DNA of 64,000 bases, taken from NCBI RefSeq assembly GCF_954871325.1, contig NC_088776.1, positions 33,280,508-33,344,507 of the forward strand. The letters are read 5' to 3'. A program made the position numbers and the translations under genes. Position 1 is the stretch's first letter, and every line of letters begins with the position of its first letter. This DNA is from Gordionus sp. m RMFG-2023 (Eukaryota; Nematomorpha; Gordioida; Chordodea; Parachordodidae). Of the stretch, positions 32,036-44,444 are shown one piece after another. The notes beneath the pieces are model-generated. The model was not told where the DNA came from, did not search any database, and was given only the letters and a program-made list of their open reading frames with translations.

Positions 32036-33690
32036 TTTAATCGTCATCCAGAAATAAGAACTTTTTTAAAAGACACATCAATCTATAAAATATATATTTT
32101 ATGCCATAATATTAATAAATGCAGTGCTTTCTACAATTAAAAATGGTTGTAATTCTTCAATTACAAAATTAAAAACTAATTCATCAACAGCTGATATTAC
32201 TATTTTTATCTTTGATGTAGATGGATTCTGCATCTCAATGAGTGTGAGTTGATTATCTTCAATTTTTTTTATTACTATATAAATGTTCATTAATCTCATC
32301 CATTTTTGAAGAATGTACAGTCTATAATTTTTTAATTAAAATATTATTATTTCCTGAATTTTTTATTAAAAATAACTTACCTTTTTCAATAATTGAAGAT
32401 AGATCTTTTAACAATTTAATTAAATTTTTTAATCCCTCACTAAGCTTATTGTCAAGTAAAACATTAAAAAATTGAAATTATAATTGCCACAGATTTTTCA
32501 ATTTCTTATCTTTTTAGAATTATCATTTAAAAAGGAACCAGGAAAAATATCTAGGTTCTATTCTCTAAAACACTATTGCTTCATAGTTTTATTCCATATA
32601 AATATTTATTTAAAATATATATTTATACAAAGATTTTTAAAATCACTATTTTATTCTTTAAATTTATTAACAATTTGAAGTCAAACCAATAACAATACTA
32701 AAACAAGAAATAGAAGATATTGTTTAAACCCAATATAATATTTTGAACCAATACCATTATTTTGTTAATCTTGGGTTTATACTGTTGGTTCCCAGCCCTA
32801 TACTATAGTATAATTTATTTTGTTATATTATTATTTCATGACTAAGCTTTTCTAAATATTATGAAAGATACATCCTTTAATGGTTATTTTATAATAGCCA
32901 TGATTTAATATTCTATTATTAAAGTAATGTTTAAAATAATAATATATTCATTCATCTTTTACCTTCATATTTTTCTAAGTTTGAACTGCTGGGCATTGAG
33001 GTTAAAATATTTGCGTTGGGATATATTTTACATTTACAAAGTGTAGACTTTGTACCCTTAGTTTTTTTTATTGGTGTAAAATATGTTACAAATTTGGGCC
33101 AGGGAAGGGTTAAATCATCTTCATTTGAAAAAGTAAGTACTATGAACATTATATTCTTAAAATAAATTATAAAATAGAATAATAATATTATTATTAACAA
33201 TTACTCTGAATTTTGATTGAATATTAACTAGATTAACATTCGACTGAAAATTTAACAACGAAAATTTAAAATAAAAATGAAGGAATGGTGGTTGAAATGA
33301 ATTAAAAACTCGGCTTAAATTATTTATATTAAAAAATAAATAAAAGTAATTATAATACAATAAAATAGATTTATCTTTTTTAAATATTTTTAAGAAAAAA
33401 TTTAAGGCAACGTAACGATTTGCGTTACCGTTAGTCAAAAAAATGAACCGTGTTACCGTTACCCGTTACCTCTAGAAGAAGGTAACGAATGGCGTTTTTT
33501 TTCTTCAAAAATGGTTAAGAAGTTAGCAACGACATTACTTTTTGACGTTACTTTGCAGTATGTTAAAAGTTACCTTTGAAACGTAACTAGTTGCATTCCT
33601 AAAAGGGTAGCTAGTTACATTTTTTAATTAACTAGTTACAGTTATATTTCAAAAGTAAGTAGTTACTTTATAAAAAAATTTAGGATTTAC
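32036..33690 (-). mobile_element. hAT remnant with TAACG/CGTTAC terminal motifs
   Basis: On the - strand a frame at 32,299-32,099 carries ISAVDELVFNFVIEELQPFL and IVESTAFINI, matching the hAT block that reads FIVEDLQPFSVVE in relatives. At 33,410-33,665 lie clustered CGTTACC, GTTACC and AACTAGTTAC motifs in both orientations, as at 24,130-24,230. This is the 5' terminal region of the element. The rest of the transposase is gone or unrecognisable. Confidence 0.6.
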
Positions 33691-34722
33691 AAATTTTAAT
33701 AGACATTTAAGAAAATATACAATTTATTTATAGAAATAATAATTACACTGAAAAAAATATCGGAGGACAGAATATATTCATGAAATAAAATATATATTTT
33801 GCTCTGATTATTTTTTATAAAAAATCGGACTTAATAAATTTTTTTTATGTGCCTTCATAAATTATTTCCTTCTGTCGAAAAGACGCGCCTCTTTCTCCAA
33901 AAATAACTTGATTGAATAAACTTTCTGCGGGAATTGATGCAATTATTATTTAAGATAATGTGTTATTATTGGATTGTATAAAATTTTCTATACGTTCAAT
34001 ATCAATAATAAAATTTTACAATTTTAAGTCAAAAAAATGAATATGATCCAATGATGTTGATTTCGGGGATGATTCAATTGTCTCAGGGTCACTTTGGAGC
34101 CTGAGTGTTTTTTTTAATATTATTTTTATCATTTCCAATTTGTTGCTAAATTTCTTTTCTTTCTTATCCACGGCCAATCAGTTTTAGATAACGGATAAAG
34201 ATTTTCAGTAATAATGTTATTATTTTAAAGATTATGAAACTTATAGGAGCATTATATTATTAATTTATAAATAAAATTATATAATTTAATTTATATACCC
34301 TTTTATAATTCTAGTTGGGTATCAAATAGATTCTAATTAAAATATCTTTTGACCAAAGTTATAATACTCACTCTAGGTCTTAATGGGTTGAGTCCGGGAG
34401 GGGGGGGGTATTATCAAATACAAAGTAATTAAAACATCTTTTGGTGATAATATAATAGTTTTAACATAAATATAATATGGTTATCAAATAGTAAATAAAA
34501 TGTATTTTGTCTATAATGTTTTTTAACATATTAAGTAGGCAGGTCTAGATCTTAGGAGGAATGTGTAAAAATGCTTCTATAATATAAAAATTGAATATGG
34601 GTATCGAAAACTTGGGAAGTCGGCTATGAACCTATCATTATATTCTATAAGTTTATTATTCACATTAACCATTTCATGATTTATAAAAAAAATAAGGTCC
34701 GTCAAGATTAGTTATGTTACCA
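33691..34722. other. AT-rich DNA, minor repeats only
   Basis: A GGGTTGAGTCCGGGAGGGGG patch (34,386-34,408) and a short direct repeat (GTATCAAATAGATTCTAATTA near 34,318 with a partner near 34,410) suggest old transposon sequence. No gene. Confidence 0.4.
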
Positions 34723-34817
34723 TGAAGAATTAACACAGAATTATTATTAATTCTCTTTTTTATATGAAGAATTAACATAGAATTATTATTAATTCTCTTT
34801 TTTATATTATTCCAATA
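34723..34817. repeat. Perfect-looking 46-49-base tandem duplication
   Basis: ATGAAGAATTAACA-AGAATT followed by ATTATTAATTCTCTTTTTTAT occurs twice in direct succession with a single difference. Confidence 0.8.
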
Positions 34818-36639
34818 TTCATATTAAAATAAGTCACATTTTCCTTTTATTTTATTATTACAAATTACAAATTACATTTTATTTTCTTTAACCAAAAACA
34901 ATTTTCCTTTTATATCTTTTTTTAACAATAAATAAATCATCAAATAACCAATTATGTAAAATGAAAATGTTCGTTTAAAATTGATATCGAAAAAATATAT
35001 CAATTGTCAAAATAAATTGATTTTAAAATAATGTTAATATGATAAAATAAAACGTTGATATAAAATAATCTCGATCACTTATTTAACAGACCAAAAAATT
35101 GGTTTTCACCTAAAATTATTGATAGATCGTAATTTAATGTATTTATGGTTGTGGATGGCCTTCACAATATTATATTAATTTGATTAAAAGCAATTATTTG
35201 TGCACTTATTCATAATCAGTCATCAAAATAAAAATAAATTTTATATTCACACGTCATAAGAGGCTTATTTCTTATTTATCAATCATCAAATAAAAGGGAA
35301 AATTCTGATTCATCCATCATCAAATTATGGATAAAATTCTGATTCCCCGTCATTCTTGATGGGGTATCAGCTGAGATTTTATAAACATCTTAATTCTTTT
35401 TATATGTTAATTATAATTATGTTGCTTGCTTCATAATATAAGCTACATAATTATAATTTAAGTATATTAAGACAAAGCCTCATTGCACTCATCATTTTAT
35501 TTTGCAACTGGGTTATATTTTTTAGAGACTTTAAACACTAATAAATGAATGTGGCATCTTTAAAAGTTTTAATGTATTATAACGGAATTGCAGTTTCTTC
35601 CTTTTCAACACTATGGTTAATAGACAAAGTCATATAAGGTCCTTAAACATATGGTAGGAAGACTGAGGTTTATAGATATTTTGTTATTTGAGAAAAATTT
35701 CTCTTACAATTTATATGAACTTATTAAATTAACTGTATGTTAGGCTCATCTTTAAGTTTAGGATTTGGTAAAAGTAATTTTTTTCTATTATATCACATAC
35801 CCCGGATAAGATAGCAATCCACCCAGGAAAAAAGGTAAACACCTATAATTCTACCCTTTAGCTAAATATTTTAAATTTAATCAAAAAAAGTATTTTAAAT
35901 TTAATTCATAATTTCACACCTTTTAGAAAAATATATTTAAATAAATAGTTAAAGCATCATTACTAATTTACTAAAATTATTTTTTAGATTAAATCATCAT
36001 ACATGCCTAGGAGACATGAAAAAATATTAAGGGTTCTTTAATTAGGTGTTTTTTTTAAAATAGTTTAAACATTATATTAAAATTTATTCTTTAAATTTGC
36101 CCATTTACCGATCCAATTCTTAGACTCAAGTGAATTAGGTGTACAACTAGCGATTAGTTGAGATTAGAACCACGGATCAAGTTTAATTAATTGTAGATAT
36201 TAGATACTTCATATTTTTTTTTGTTAATATATCACTTTTACCTTAAACAAGAAATATTATTTTTCTAAAGTTTAAAATTGGCAATATTCGCTACCAACCC
36301 TTATCAAGAAATATAGGGTTAGAATTTAATTTTTAATTGGAAAAGATGGTTAAATCTTGGTTACTTACATAACCAAGTGTATAGTCAAAACTTTATAGAA
36401 ACCATACATGCAGCATGCTTAAAATCTATTTAAATGTTTCTGTGGAATGGAGGAGGTGTTACATGCCCACTTTTGAAAGACTTGAGAGCTCTTAGCCCTC
36501 TGATGAATTTTATTTCGGATAAAACTTAAAGATTTTACATTAAATTGCCCTTTTTTTCATTTTGTATTTTCCTATTCTTAATTCTTTCTTTTACAAATAG
36601 CTAAAGAAAAATTGAAATCGATATGGATACGTGAATCAT
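34818..36639. other. AT-rich DNA, nothing firmly recognised
   Basis: The phrase ATTCCCCGTCATT-TTGA near 35,340 recurs near 31,805, so a dispersed repeat family may be present. No frame of interest. Confidence 0.35.
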
Positions 36640-36985
36640 AAACCTGCAGAGGTCAAAATTTTGCCCGACCCTGATTTGAAAAAAATTTTCATTTAAAAGA
36701 CCTACTCGTGATTTTTGGCCAAGCCCGGATTTTTATTTTTGATAACTTTTTGCTCAGGCTTGAAATTCTTAAATTTTGCTATTTGATGTATTTTATAAAT
36801 TGTTTCAAAAGGAAATTGAAAATATGAGTACTAAAAAATATTAAACGCTTTATTTTATTATTACTCATTTGATATAATTTAAATTTATTTTTTATGAATC
36901 GGCCTGCCCTGATTTTAATTTTTACAACTTTTTAACCCTGCCCTTCAATTCGACCGGTTTTGGCTTAACATGTAGGTCTCTGAAG
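36640..36985. mobile_element. GGGC-rich dispersed repeat, probable MITE
   Basis: Begins AAACCTGCAGAGGTC and ends ACATGTAGGTCTC, so the ends are roughly inverted. Inside are decayed CCCGACCCTGATTT, AGCCCGGATTTTT and CGGCCTGCCCTGATTTT units separated by oligo-A/T. Related patches occur at about 38,255-38,450 and 60,470-60,795, and more decayed at 41,035-41,335 and 62,930-63,190. Confidence 0.5.
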
Positions 36986-37297
36986 TCAATATACCAAGTA
37001 TTAAAAGAGGGTTTTATTTAATATATGATTATTGATTTAAAATTCTGTCAAATGGGAGACCGAGGTCTTGTCACCCAAAATTATAATTTTCTATTTTTTG
37101 AGGGGAACAACTTAGCCATCCATTTAAAAATAATATGTAAAAAAATTTAAATAATAATTTTATAGTCATATTTTAAATTTTAAAGAATTGGTGTAGAATG
37201 GCTTTGGAAATGACTGGTGAATTGTAAAGTTCTAAAGAGTTAATTTTGCATATAAAAATCATATATTGCAATACTAAATTTAGATTATAAACCGTAT

Positions 37298-37306
37298 GTA
37301 TTTTTT
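37298..37306. repeat. 9-base target duplication, left copy (GTATTTTTT)
   Basis: Identical to 42,741-42,749, exactly outside the two ends of the foldback element. The string is simple, so some chance remains, but both copies abut matching terminal repeats. Confidence 0.75.
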
Positions 37307-37880
37307 GGTATCCCGTCTTTACAGAGAATCTTTTATAGAGAATGCAAATATAGAGAAACTTTTATAGAGAAAACAATTGTAGAGAATGTCGTTTATAAAG
37401 AATATCGTTTATAGAGAATGATTTTATAGAGAATTTATTTTATAGAGAAACTTTTAAAGAGAAAACAATTATAGAGAATGTCGTTTATAGAGAATCTCAT
37501 TTATAGAGAATGATTTTGTAGAGAATATCGTTTATAGAGAATGATTTTATAGAGAATTTATTTTATAGAGAAACTTTTAAAGAGAAAACAATTATAGAGA
37601 ATGTCGTTTATAGAGAATCTCATTTATAGAGAATGATTTTGTAGAGAATTTCGTTTATAGAGAATGATTTTATAGAGAATTTATTTTATAGAGAAACTTT
37701 TAAAGAGAAAACAATTATATAGAATGTCGTTTATAGAGAATGATTTTATAGAGAATATTTTACAGAGAATTGTTTTACAGAGAATTATTTTATAGAGAAT
37801 ATTTTACAGAGAATTGTTTTAGAGAGAATTATTTTATAGAGAAGGATTTTATAGAGAATAATTTTATAGAAAATGAATTA
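37307..37880. repeat. Left inverted terminal array of the foldback element
   Basis: Basic unit of about 15-18 bases (TTTTATAGAGAATGA type). The units are organised in a higher-order repeat of 123 bases, seen from AAACTTTTAAAGAGAAAACA at 37,448, 37,571 and 37,694. Because units are often multiples of three, a frame stays open (37,770-38,015) giving ENxFIEN repeats. I regard that as incidental. Confidence 0.85.
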
Positions 37881-38254
37881 AGTATTATTTTAGAAATAAA
37901 TTTTCTCAAAAAAAGCCAGATGCCGTCATATAAATTCTCGGAACCCTTGAATAGAAAAAGGGAAAAAATAATCATAAAAAAATTTATTCACGTTCCTGAT
38001 TTGTATTGCTTATGAATAATTATGATAATATTTTTGAGTTTCCTCTTGTTATTTTTTTTAAAATACGCTGAACAATTAGAAGTAGTAATACTAAAATTAT
38101 GAAAATGTTTCCTACTTTATCAGTTTCTATTAGTGCTTTGCTTTAACTAGTAGAGTAGCCATTTAAAAAAAACTATTAGCAACAAAGCCAGCTTTACGCC
38201 AATTGTTTTAGAAAATTTTGTCAATATTTAGTTGCTTTGTGCATTATTTTAATC
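37881..38254. other. Foldback interior, nothing recognised
   Basis: AT-rich; the tail of the repeat-derived frame ends at 38,015 (SYKFSEPLNRKREKI). No transposase motif. Confidence 0.4.
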
Positions 38255-38450
38255 TGCTTGGCCCGGCCCCGATTTTTAAAAAATATATTATCTATTTTTA
38301 ATTTGCCTAGATAATAATGGTGTTAAAATATTTGGTTTAAAAATATATGGCCCGGCTCGAGTTTTTTAAAAAAAACTTTTTTTGACCCGGCCCGTGTATT
38401 TAAAAAAATTAAAATACGGCCCGGGTTTAAGGTCGGGCCTGTAGGTTTTT
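38255..38450. repeat. GGCCCGG-rich dispersed repeat inside the foldback element
   Basis: Contains GGCCCGGCCCCGATTTTT, TGGCCCGGCTCGAG, GACCCGGCCCG and CGGCCCGGGTTTAAGG, ending in GGTCGGGCCTGTAGGTTTTT. The last string inverted (AAAAACCTACAGGCCCGACC) matches the start of the copies at 36,640 and 60,470. Confidence 0.6.
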
Positions 38451-38563
38451 GATTTATAGTGCGCTTTTATAATTTCCCTAATAAATCTGATTTTACCAAT
38501 TCCGAAGAGAATCTACCATGGGAATTTCATACGATTGCGCCAAAATATTTTTGTATTTAATAA

Positions 38564-39196
38564 TTTTATTTTGTTCTATTTTTTCATTTTAAATCATAAA
38601 TTGAGCGCGTTTTATTAAATTTTATATCTGATTTTGCCGAAAATGCATTATAATATGTGTAGAATATACCCACCCTATAAATTTCAGAAGATCTTATATT
38701 GAACTTCTGAAGAAATTTTAATTTACATTAATCTGAAATTTATAAGTAGTGTTAGTAGCCTAAAAATCAGCTAAACATAATTTGGCTTAACCGAAAAATC
38801 GCCTAAAACTAATTAGACAAATTGTAGGGACTGGGAGCTAGGCTAATTGCCCGTCAGCGTTACGCAACACTAAGCCTAGCCTTTATTAAAATTATTTTAT
38901 ATATTTATTATGTAACGATATATGACGGGCGATTAACCGACTCCTTAGCCGATGCCTAATTTTTGAATAATTAGTTTTCGCTATTTTTATGCTAAGCCTA
39001 ATTATGCTTAGACGATTTTTTAATCTAAAAACTTGGCTAACCGTTTTGGAATTGCCTAAAATTAACCGATTGCGCAACATTAAGGGTGGGTATTCTACAC
39101 TTATTCAGGTGCATTTCTGGCAAAATCAGATTTTTAAATTTAATAAAACGCACTCAATTAATGATTTTAAATGCAAATAATAACAAAAAATAAAAC
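38564..39196. mobile_element. Fold-back MITE, about 633 bases, with 113-base arms
   Basis: Arms at 38,564-38,676 and 39,083-39,196 are inverted repeats of each other. Landmarks are the AAATTGAG-GCGTTTTATTAAA string, ATCTGATTTTGCC, and AGAAT(AT)ACCCACCCT. The 400-base middle has its own GCCTAA/TTAGGC-rich inverted pieces with GCGCAACATTAAG and ACGCAACACTAAG. It may be a smaller element inserted in the loop. No target duplication was matched. Confidence 0.65.
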
Positions 39197-41030
39197 ATTA
39201 CCCATTAAACTATCGCCTTACAACATTAAGTTTAGTTAAAAGATCATTAGAGTACTGTCTAATATTCACAGGGTAGGCAGGGAAGACCAGGGGGTGGTTG
39301 GATCAATTTCTGTCAAAATCGTCATAGGTCCGAAAATAATTGTATCTGAATTTACAAAATACAAAATGATAGTTCAAACCCTTACCTAAAAATTATACAT
39401 CGACAAAATTTAAAATAATACACTTTTTTCTCTAAATTGATTTTAGTAAAATAAAAATTTCTTATTACAAGCCTAAACTCCTTAGGAGTGTAGAGAAAGG
39501 TGAATCAAAAAGTTTAAAATGTTTTTTATAGGTTTTTTGAACTTGTTAAACATTCCGAAGATCAGACTTTTAATATTTATAAGAAATTTTTTATTTACAT
39601 ATAGGGATTATATTTATTGATACCAATTTGTTTAAATATGGATGGTTCACAGACAAGCTTGTCATCATATGATTATAAGAAGCTTTGTATCATGATATAC
39701 ACTGATTTCCATCACATTGTAATGTCTTTCTTTAAAAAATATCGAAGTTTGATATTTGCAGCAGATTGCACAATATTTTACTAACTCTTTTACACTTAGA
39801 AGTTATTTCAAATACCTAATTATCAAAAGATTTTTCATCATATATTATAATACTACCCCCTTCTTCCCCCACTCTCCTCATTTCCTATACCACATCAAAA
39901 TTAGAACAACGGAATTCCAAATACAAACTACCCATTTTAATTTCAATGCCAATCATGAGTTATAACCCCTTCCCCTGTGGTAAAAGGTCCTGTTTAACAT
40001 TGTTTGAATGAAGCGTCTTTTTATTATTGGTAGTCGGTCTATAGATCTGGTTATAAGCAAGTATAATTATCATTAATATTTAAATTTCTTCGTATCATTA
40101 GGGCTAATTATTTATTCAAACTTTTCTGTTGGAAGGAGGGGTGGATGTTTCTTAATAAAAAAATTTTCATGATTAAAGCAATATTTTCATTTTCCAGCAT
40201 AGCATAAGGATTTTCATTATCTAAGCTTCCTTAGACAGTTATATATAAAGGCATAGAAAATGTAAAAAAGAGATATTTTCCACCTTTCGATTTTTTAGGG
40301 TTGTATCTACTCCTTGAAGTACAACTCACAAAGTAAATATTTCATTCCATTAAATTTTCTCATCTTCAGCGATGATAGTAACGTCCAATCACTATTATCG
40401 CCATTCTAATAAAATTTATGGCATTCATCAGATTAATAAAATATAGCAACTGAACTGAAATGGAAATATACTATAATTTGTGTCAAAAATAGCTAAGTTA
40501 TTTTTAATAATATATGAGGCATGTTCAATTCATTCAATTTTAGCTCCACTTATATTTATTATATTTCTATATCTATTTTTATATAATTTTGTCTTTGATC
40601 ACATAATTGGAAAAAAGACTCGTCAGGAAGCAAGAACTTAGCAAGAATCAATTAATGAAATCAATAATCTATTTTTTTCCCAATTCCTAAGTCACAATAG
40701 TGGCAATTTCATCATCAGAGATTACACGAATTAAGTACTGAGATGGATAGTAATTCAATTCGACAATATACCTATGATGCTGAATATTGTTTCATGTCTT
40801 ATTGTGATAAGCTTTGACCTTGTCTTTTTGATTAAACAATAAGAGAACTTTATATAAATTTATTATCAAAAACTGTTTATCAAGTCCATACTAAATCCCT
40901 CACTAATTAAAGCATGCTTTGTCAAAGAATAATATAAATCCGAGGTCTAATTATCTTTTTGGCTCAATGTTTTAAATAAAACTTTTTTTCTTAGTGCCTT
41001 GCAAATTTAATTTATTTCGGCAAAAGCTCC
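39197..41030. other. Foldback interior, no coding recognised
   Basis: AT-rich DNA. The frame at 39,756-39,965 is His/Phe/Thr-rich with no motif. No transposase signature could be seen in either direction. Confidence 0.35.
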
Positions 41031-41335
41031 ATCCAAAATCTTTATTTTTAGGAGCCTAGCCATAATTTTAAATTTTAGGCCTGAGCTTGTCCTGTCCCAA
41101 ATTTAATTGAAAAATATAACTAAACGCATATTTAAACAATAAATTAATATAAAAATTTAATTCCTTTTCCCTAATCTTTAGAGAAGTCTATTTTATTGCT
41201 TAGAATCTTTTTTATATTTTTTTAAGTCAAAAAAATCAAAAGTCTTAACCCGATTTAAAAAAGAAATATTTTTAGACCCAAGCCCAACTTTAACTTAATT
41301 TCCAGGTTCAACTAAGTCTGTCTAAAGGCCGATAA
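41031..41335. repeat. Decayed GGCC-type dispersed repeat
   Basis: GGAGCCTAGCCATAATTTT, TTAGGCCTGAGCTTGTCC, GACCCAAGCCCAACTTT and CTAAAGGCCG patches separated by oligo-A/T resemble the copies at 36,640 and 60,470. Confidence 0.4.
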
Positions 41336-41389
41336 ATATAAAATTGTAGTTTTCATCAAACTCCATTCCCGATATAGCAACTGATGTAA

Positions 41390-41555
41390 TTCATTTGAGA
41401 TAATGCATTCGCGATAATACATTTGCGATAATGCATTCGCTATAATATTTTCGCTGTATTATACTCGCTATAATGCATGATAATGCGTTCGCTATAATAC
41501 ATTCGCGATAATGCATTTGCGGTAATGCATTCGCTATAATATTTTATATAGAAAC
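41390..41555. repeat. Minisatellite, 13-base unit (ATAATGCATTCGC)
   Basis: About a dozen units of GCGATAATGCATTC or GCTATAATACATTC type in one block, inside the foldback element. Alternation of CGCG and CGCT variants hints at a 26-base higher unit. Confidence 0.8.
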
Positions 41556-42239
41556 CTTCAATTTACGGTTTTGGTTTTTTAGGAAGGACAAAATTATGGT
41601 GCTTATAAATTAAAAATATTGGTTTCTCTATAAATATGTGGAAACCCAAATAGAGATCGGCACTTTTCGACACTCAATATATTAAAGCCATCGCATACAT
41701 CTAAATGTGTATCATTAGAGATTAATGAATTCTTAGTTATCTATATTAAAAAGATTTATGAATAAAATTTGTATAATAAAATAGAAAGAAAATTATATTT
41801 AGAAGTTCCGAAACGCAGAACGAACGGGAATGTGACATATTTTTTACCCAAACAACTGGTTAAAACCTTTTCTTAATTAAAATTAAAATCAAGATTCTCG
41901 TCCTTCATATTATATTCATAAGGGTAAAGTTAAGAACCCTTCTATAGGCTAATTTAGGTAGCTGACATATAAACGCAATATATAAAAATTTTAAAAATGG
42001 TTGGTTCAGTTTAGATTCTCTTTAATAACGGTTAATACATATTTAACAAATCGTTTAAGGTTTGGTTTAGATGAGTTAATAATCAAGCTAAACCTTGATA
42101 TGAACTAAAAAGATTTTACAAAAAAACCATTGTTGAAACAAATAAAGTCATCTAAAAAATACAACAAATAAACTGAATTGTATTATTAAAATGTTAATTT
42201 TGATATATTTTTCAAATCCCGTATAAATTTTTTGAACTC

Positions 42240-42740
42240 TACAATTGTCCCATATATAATATTTCTCTATAAAATCAAGATCTAGAAAATAATTTTCCAT
42301 AAAATAATTCTCTACATTGTAATTCTCTACAAAATGATTCTCTACAATGTAATTCTCTACAAAATAATTCTCTATAAAAGTAATTCTCTTTAAAATCATT
42401 CTCTATAAACAACATTCTCTATAAAATCATTCTCTTTGAAGTCATTCTCTATTAAGGACCTTCTCTATAAAATAATTCTCTTTAAAATCATTCTCTATAA
42501 TCGACATTCTCTATAAAACCATTCTTTATAAACGGCATTCTCTATAAAATCATTCTCTTTGAAGTCATTCTCTATAAAGGACATTCTCTATAAAATAATT
42601 CTCTTTAAAATCATTCTCTATAAATTACATTCTCTATAAAACAATTCTCTATAAATGCATTCTCTATAATTGTTTTCTCTATAAATGTTTCTCTATAAAA
42701 TACATTCTCTATAATGGTTTCTCTATAAAGACGTGGAACC
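42240..42740. repeat. Right inverted terminal array of the foldback element
   Basis: Units of ATTCTCTATAAAATC and ATTCTCTTTGAAGTC types, the inverted form of the array at 37,307-37,880. The inner boundary fades near 42,240 into ATTTTCCATAAAATAATTC. The outer tip ends CTTTATAGAG on the - strand, then GACGTGGAACC on the +. Confidence 0.85.
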
Positions 42741-42749
42741 GTATTTTTT
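42741..42749. repeat. 9-base target duplication, right copy (GTATTTTTT)
   Basis: Exact partner of 37,298-37,306. Confidence 0.75.
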
Positions 42750-44444
42750 AATTATATATAGCTCTTATAATTATATACTTTTATGTATGGGTTTAATGTA
42801 CCCCGTCCCCCTGTGAATGCTATTTTAGAACAAAATTTAAAAATCGAAGCTTTCTTTACTGATTTTAATGAAATCAAATGAACTATAACGTCACATCTAG
42901 GTCTTGCCTATTCAGAAGCCAAAACTTCAAATAATATAATACCCGAATGAAAAATAAAAGAATTAGTTTGAAGCGAATTTAAATTTAATTTAAAATATGG
43001 ATTATATCTGTCATTCGCTGGAAACAGATAAGAAAGAATTAAATTCAATCCAATAAAATTATAAATTTTATTTTAAATAAGACATTCTTTCTTTTTAAAG
43101 TTGATTTTTCCATTTCTTAAAGTTTATTTTTTCCAATTCTATTTAGTTTTGAGTTATGACAAGATATTTAATATTTTATAAATAGGTCTTATGAGAAAAA
43201 AATATTTGTTTAATATATCCAAAATTTAGAATATTCACAATCTCAATTATCTTTCTTTGAAAGTTTGTATAATTTTTTCTAATAATTTATGTACATTGTA
43301 TGTATGTATATATTATGTATATTGCGAAAGATATGCCTAATGACTTTTTTTGATGATATCAAATAGTAGGACATTATATAAACGCAAGCAGTATTTTTTA
43401 AAAGATTGTTTTGTAATAATTACTAATTTATTTTGCATATGAATAAGAGATTAAGTTGTAACTATTTTTTGTTAAAAATGTTATATTATATATGCATTTA
43501 TAAATATTTTACTATACATTATTTATCTTATGACTATGAGTTATAATATATTGGTAAGTTATATGGAAAGCATATTTCATTTTATGATAATATCTTAGAT
43601 AGGGATTAGATCTTTAAAGCCCTATCATAACTCAAATTATTTGAGTTATTTATGATAATAACAATTGTTTTTAAAATGCGCACAGAAATGTTTTATGTTT
43701 ATACTTTTAGTTATTACATTTTTATGAATGCTAATATGTTCATATTTTATAAATTAACATTTTAAATATAATATACAATAATTATTGATAGCAATGCACT
43801 AAATACATTTTGCTCGAAGACTAACAATTGCAGTGTGGTAACAAACAGTCCGCAATTTTTAGGGAACCATCAAAAAACAACTTCTAGTGATGCTTTAAAT
43901 TTTTGTTTGTTCTTCATCGAAGGTGTTTCTAATTAAAATTTAAACAAATCAACTTTTACGCTAGTATAAGAAAACAGGGCTTCATTCCTAAACAAGATAG
44001 GCATGATGATAATTATTACATAATAGAACAAATTATAATAATATTTATTTATCTATGGAAATTGCATTTTGCATTCAATGATTATATCTATTATATAATG
44101 CAATGAGCCATGTTTTTATAAGTTCTTTGTGCTTTTAGAGTATTGATAGTTGGATGAGTATATTTTATATCGAATCTTATATCATATTAATTGATTAGCA
44201 ATATAATTATAAACCCTTCAAATGGCAAAAAATTGATAATATCTAGGTATGACATCTATGAAACCAGAAATTAAAATTTAATGTGCTTAAATTGTTATAT
44301 ATCGCAATATTTATAATTTGTTGTGCAGCCTTGTAACTTGCCCTATTTCTAAAATTCAAATCAAAAAAACCATAAACTTTGTGGGAAAAAAATATTTCGG
44401 AGAGGATGCTGCATATAATGAATTTCCTTAATTTGTTAGAATGG
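42750..44444. other. AT-rich DNA, nothing firmly recognised
   Basis: A GC-richer patch with CAGTGTGGTAAC and GTCCGCAATTTTTAGGGAACC (43,830-43,870) resembles a hAT end, but no partner end was found. No gene. Confidence 0.35.

Larger units (their letters stand above)
37307..42740. mobile_element. 5.4-kb foldback element, Mutator/FB-like, tandem-repeat termini
   Basis: The left end reads GGTATCCCGTCTTTACAGAG and the right end, inverted, GGTTCCACGTCTTTATAGAG. Just inside each, 500-570 bases of imperfect tandem TTATAGAGAAT units face each other in opposite orientation. The flanks carry a perfect 9-base duplication. A 9-base duplication is typical of Mutator-like elements, and long inverted ends made of tandem repeats are the signature of foldback elements such as Drosophila FB. 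No transposase was recognised in the 4.3-kb interior, which holds other repeats (38,255-38,450, 38,564-39,196, 41,390-41,555). I infer a non-autonomous element. Confidence 0.75.

Noticed and set aside
37307-37880. CRISPR-like array of regular short repeats
   Set aside because: Units are adjoining and degenerate, without unique spacers, and an inverted partner array exists; it is a transposon end in eukaryotic DNA.
37770-38015. Open frame with ENYFIEN repeats
   Set aside because: It is produced by repeat units of 15 and 18 bases, which keep a frame open; a similar frame exists in the opposite array. No start context or homologue.
43800-43870. hAT-like terminus (CAGTGTGGTAAC)
   Set aside because: No matching second end, subterminal repeats or target duplication seen.
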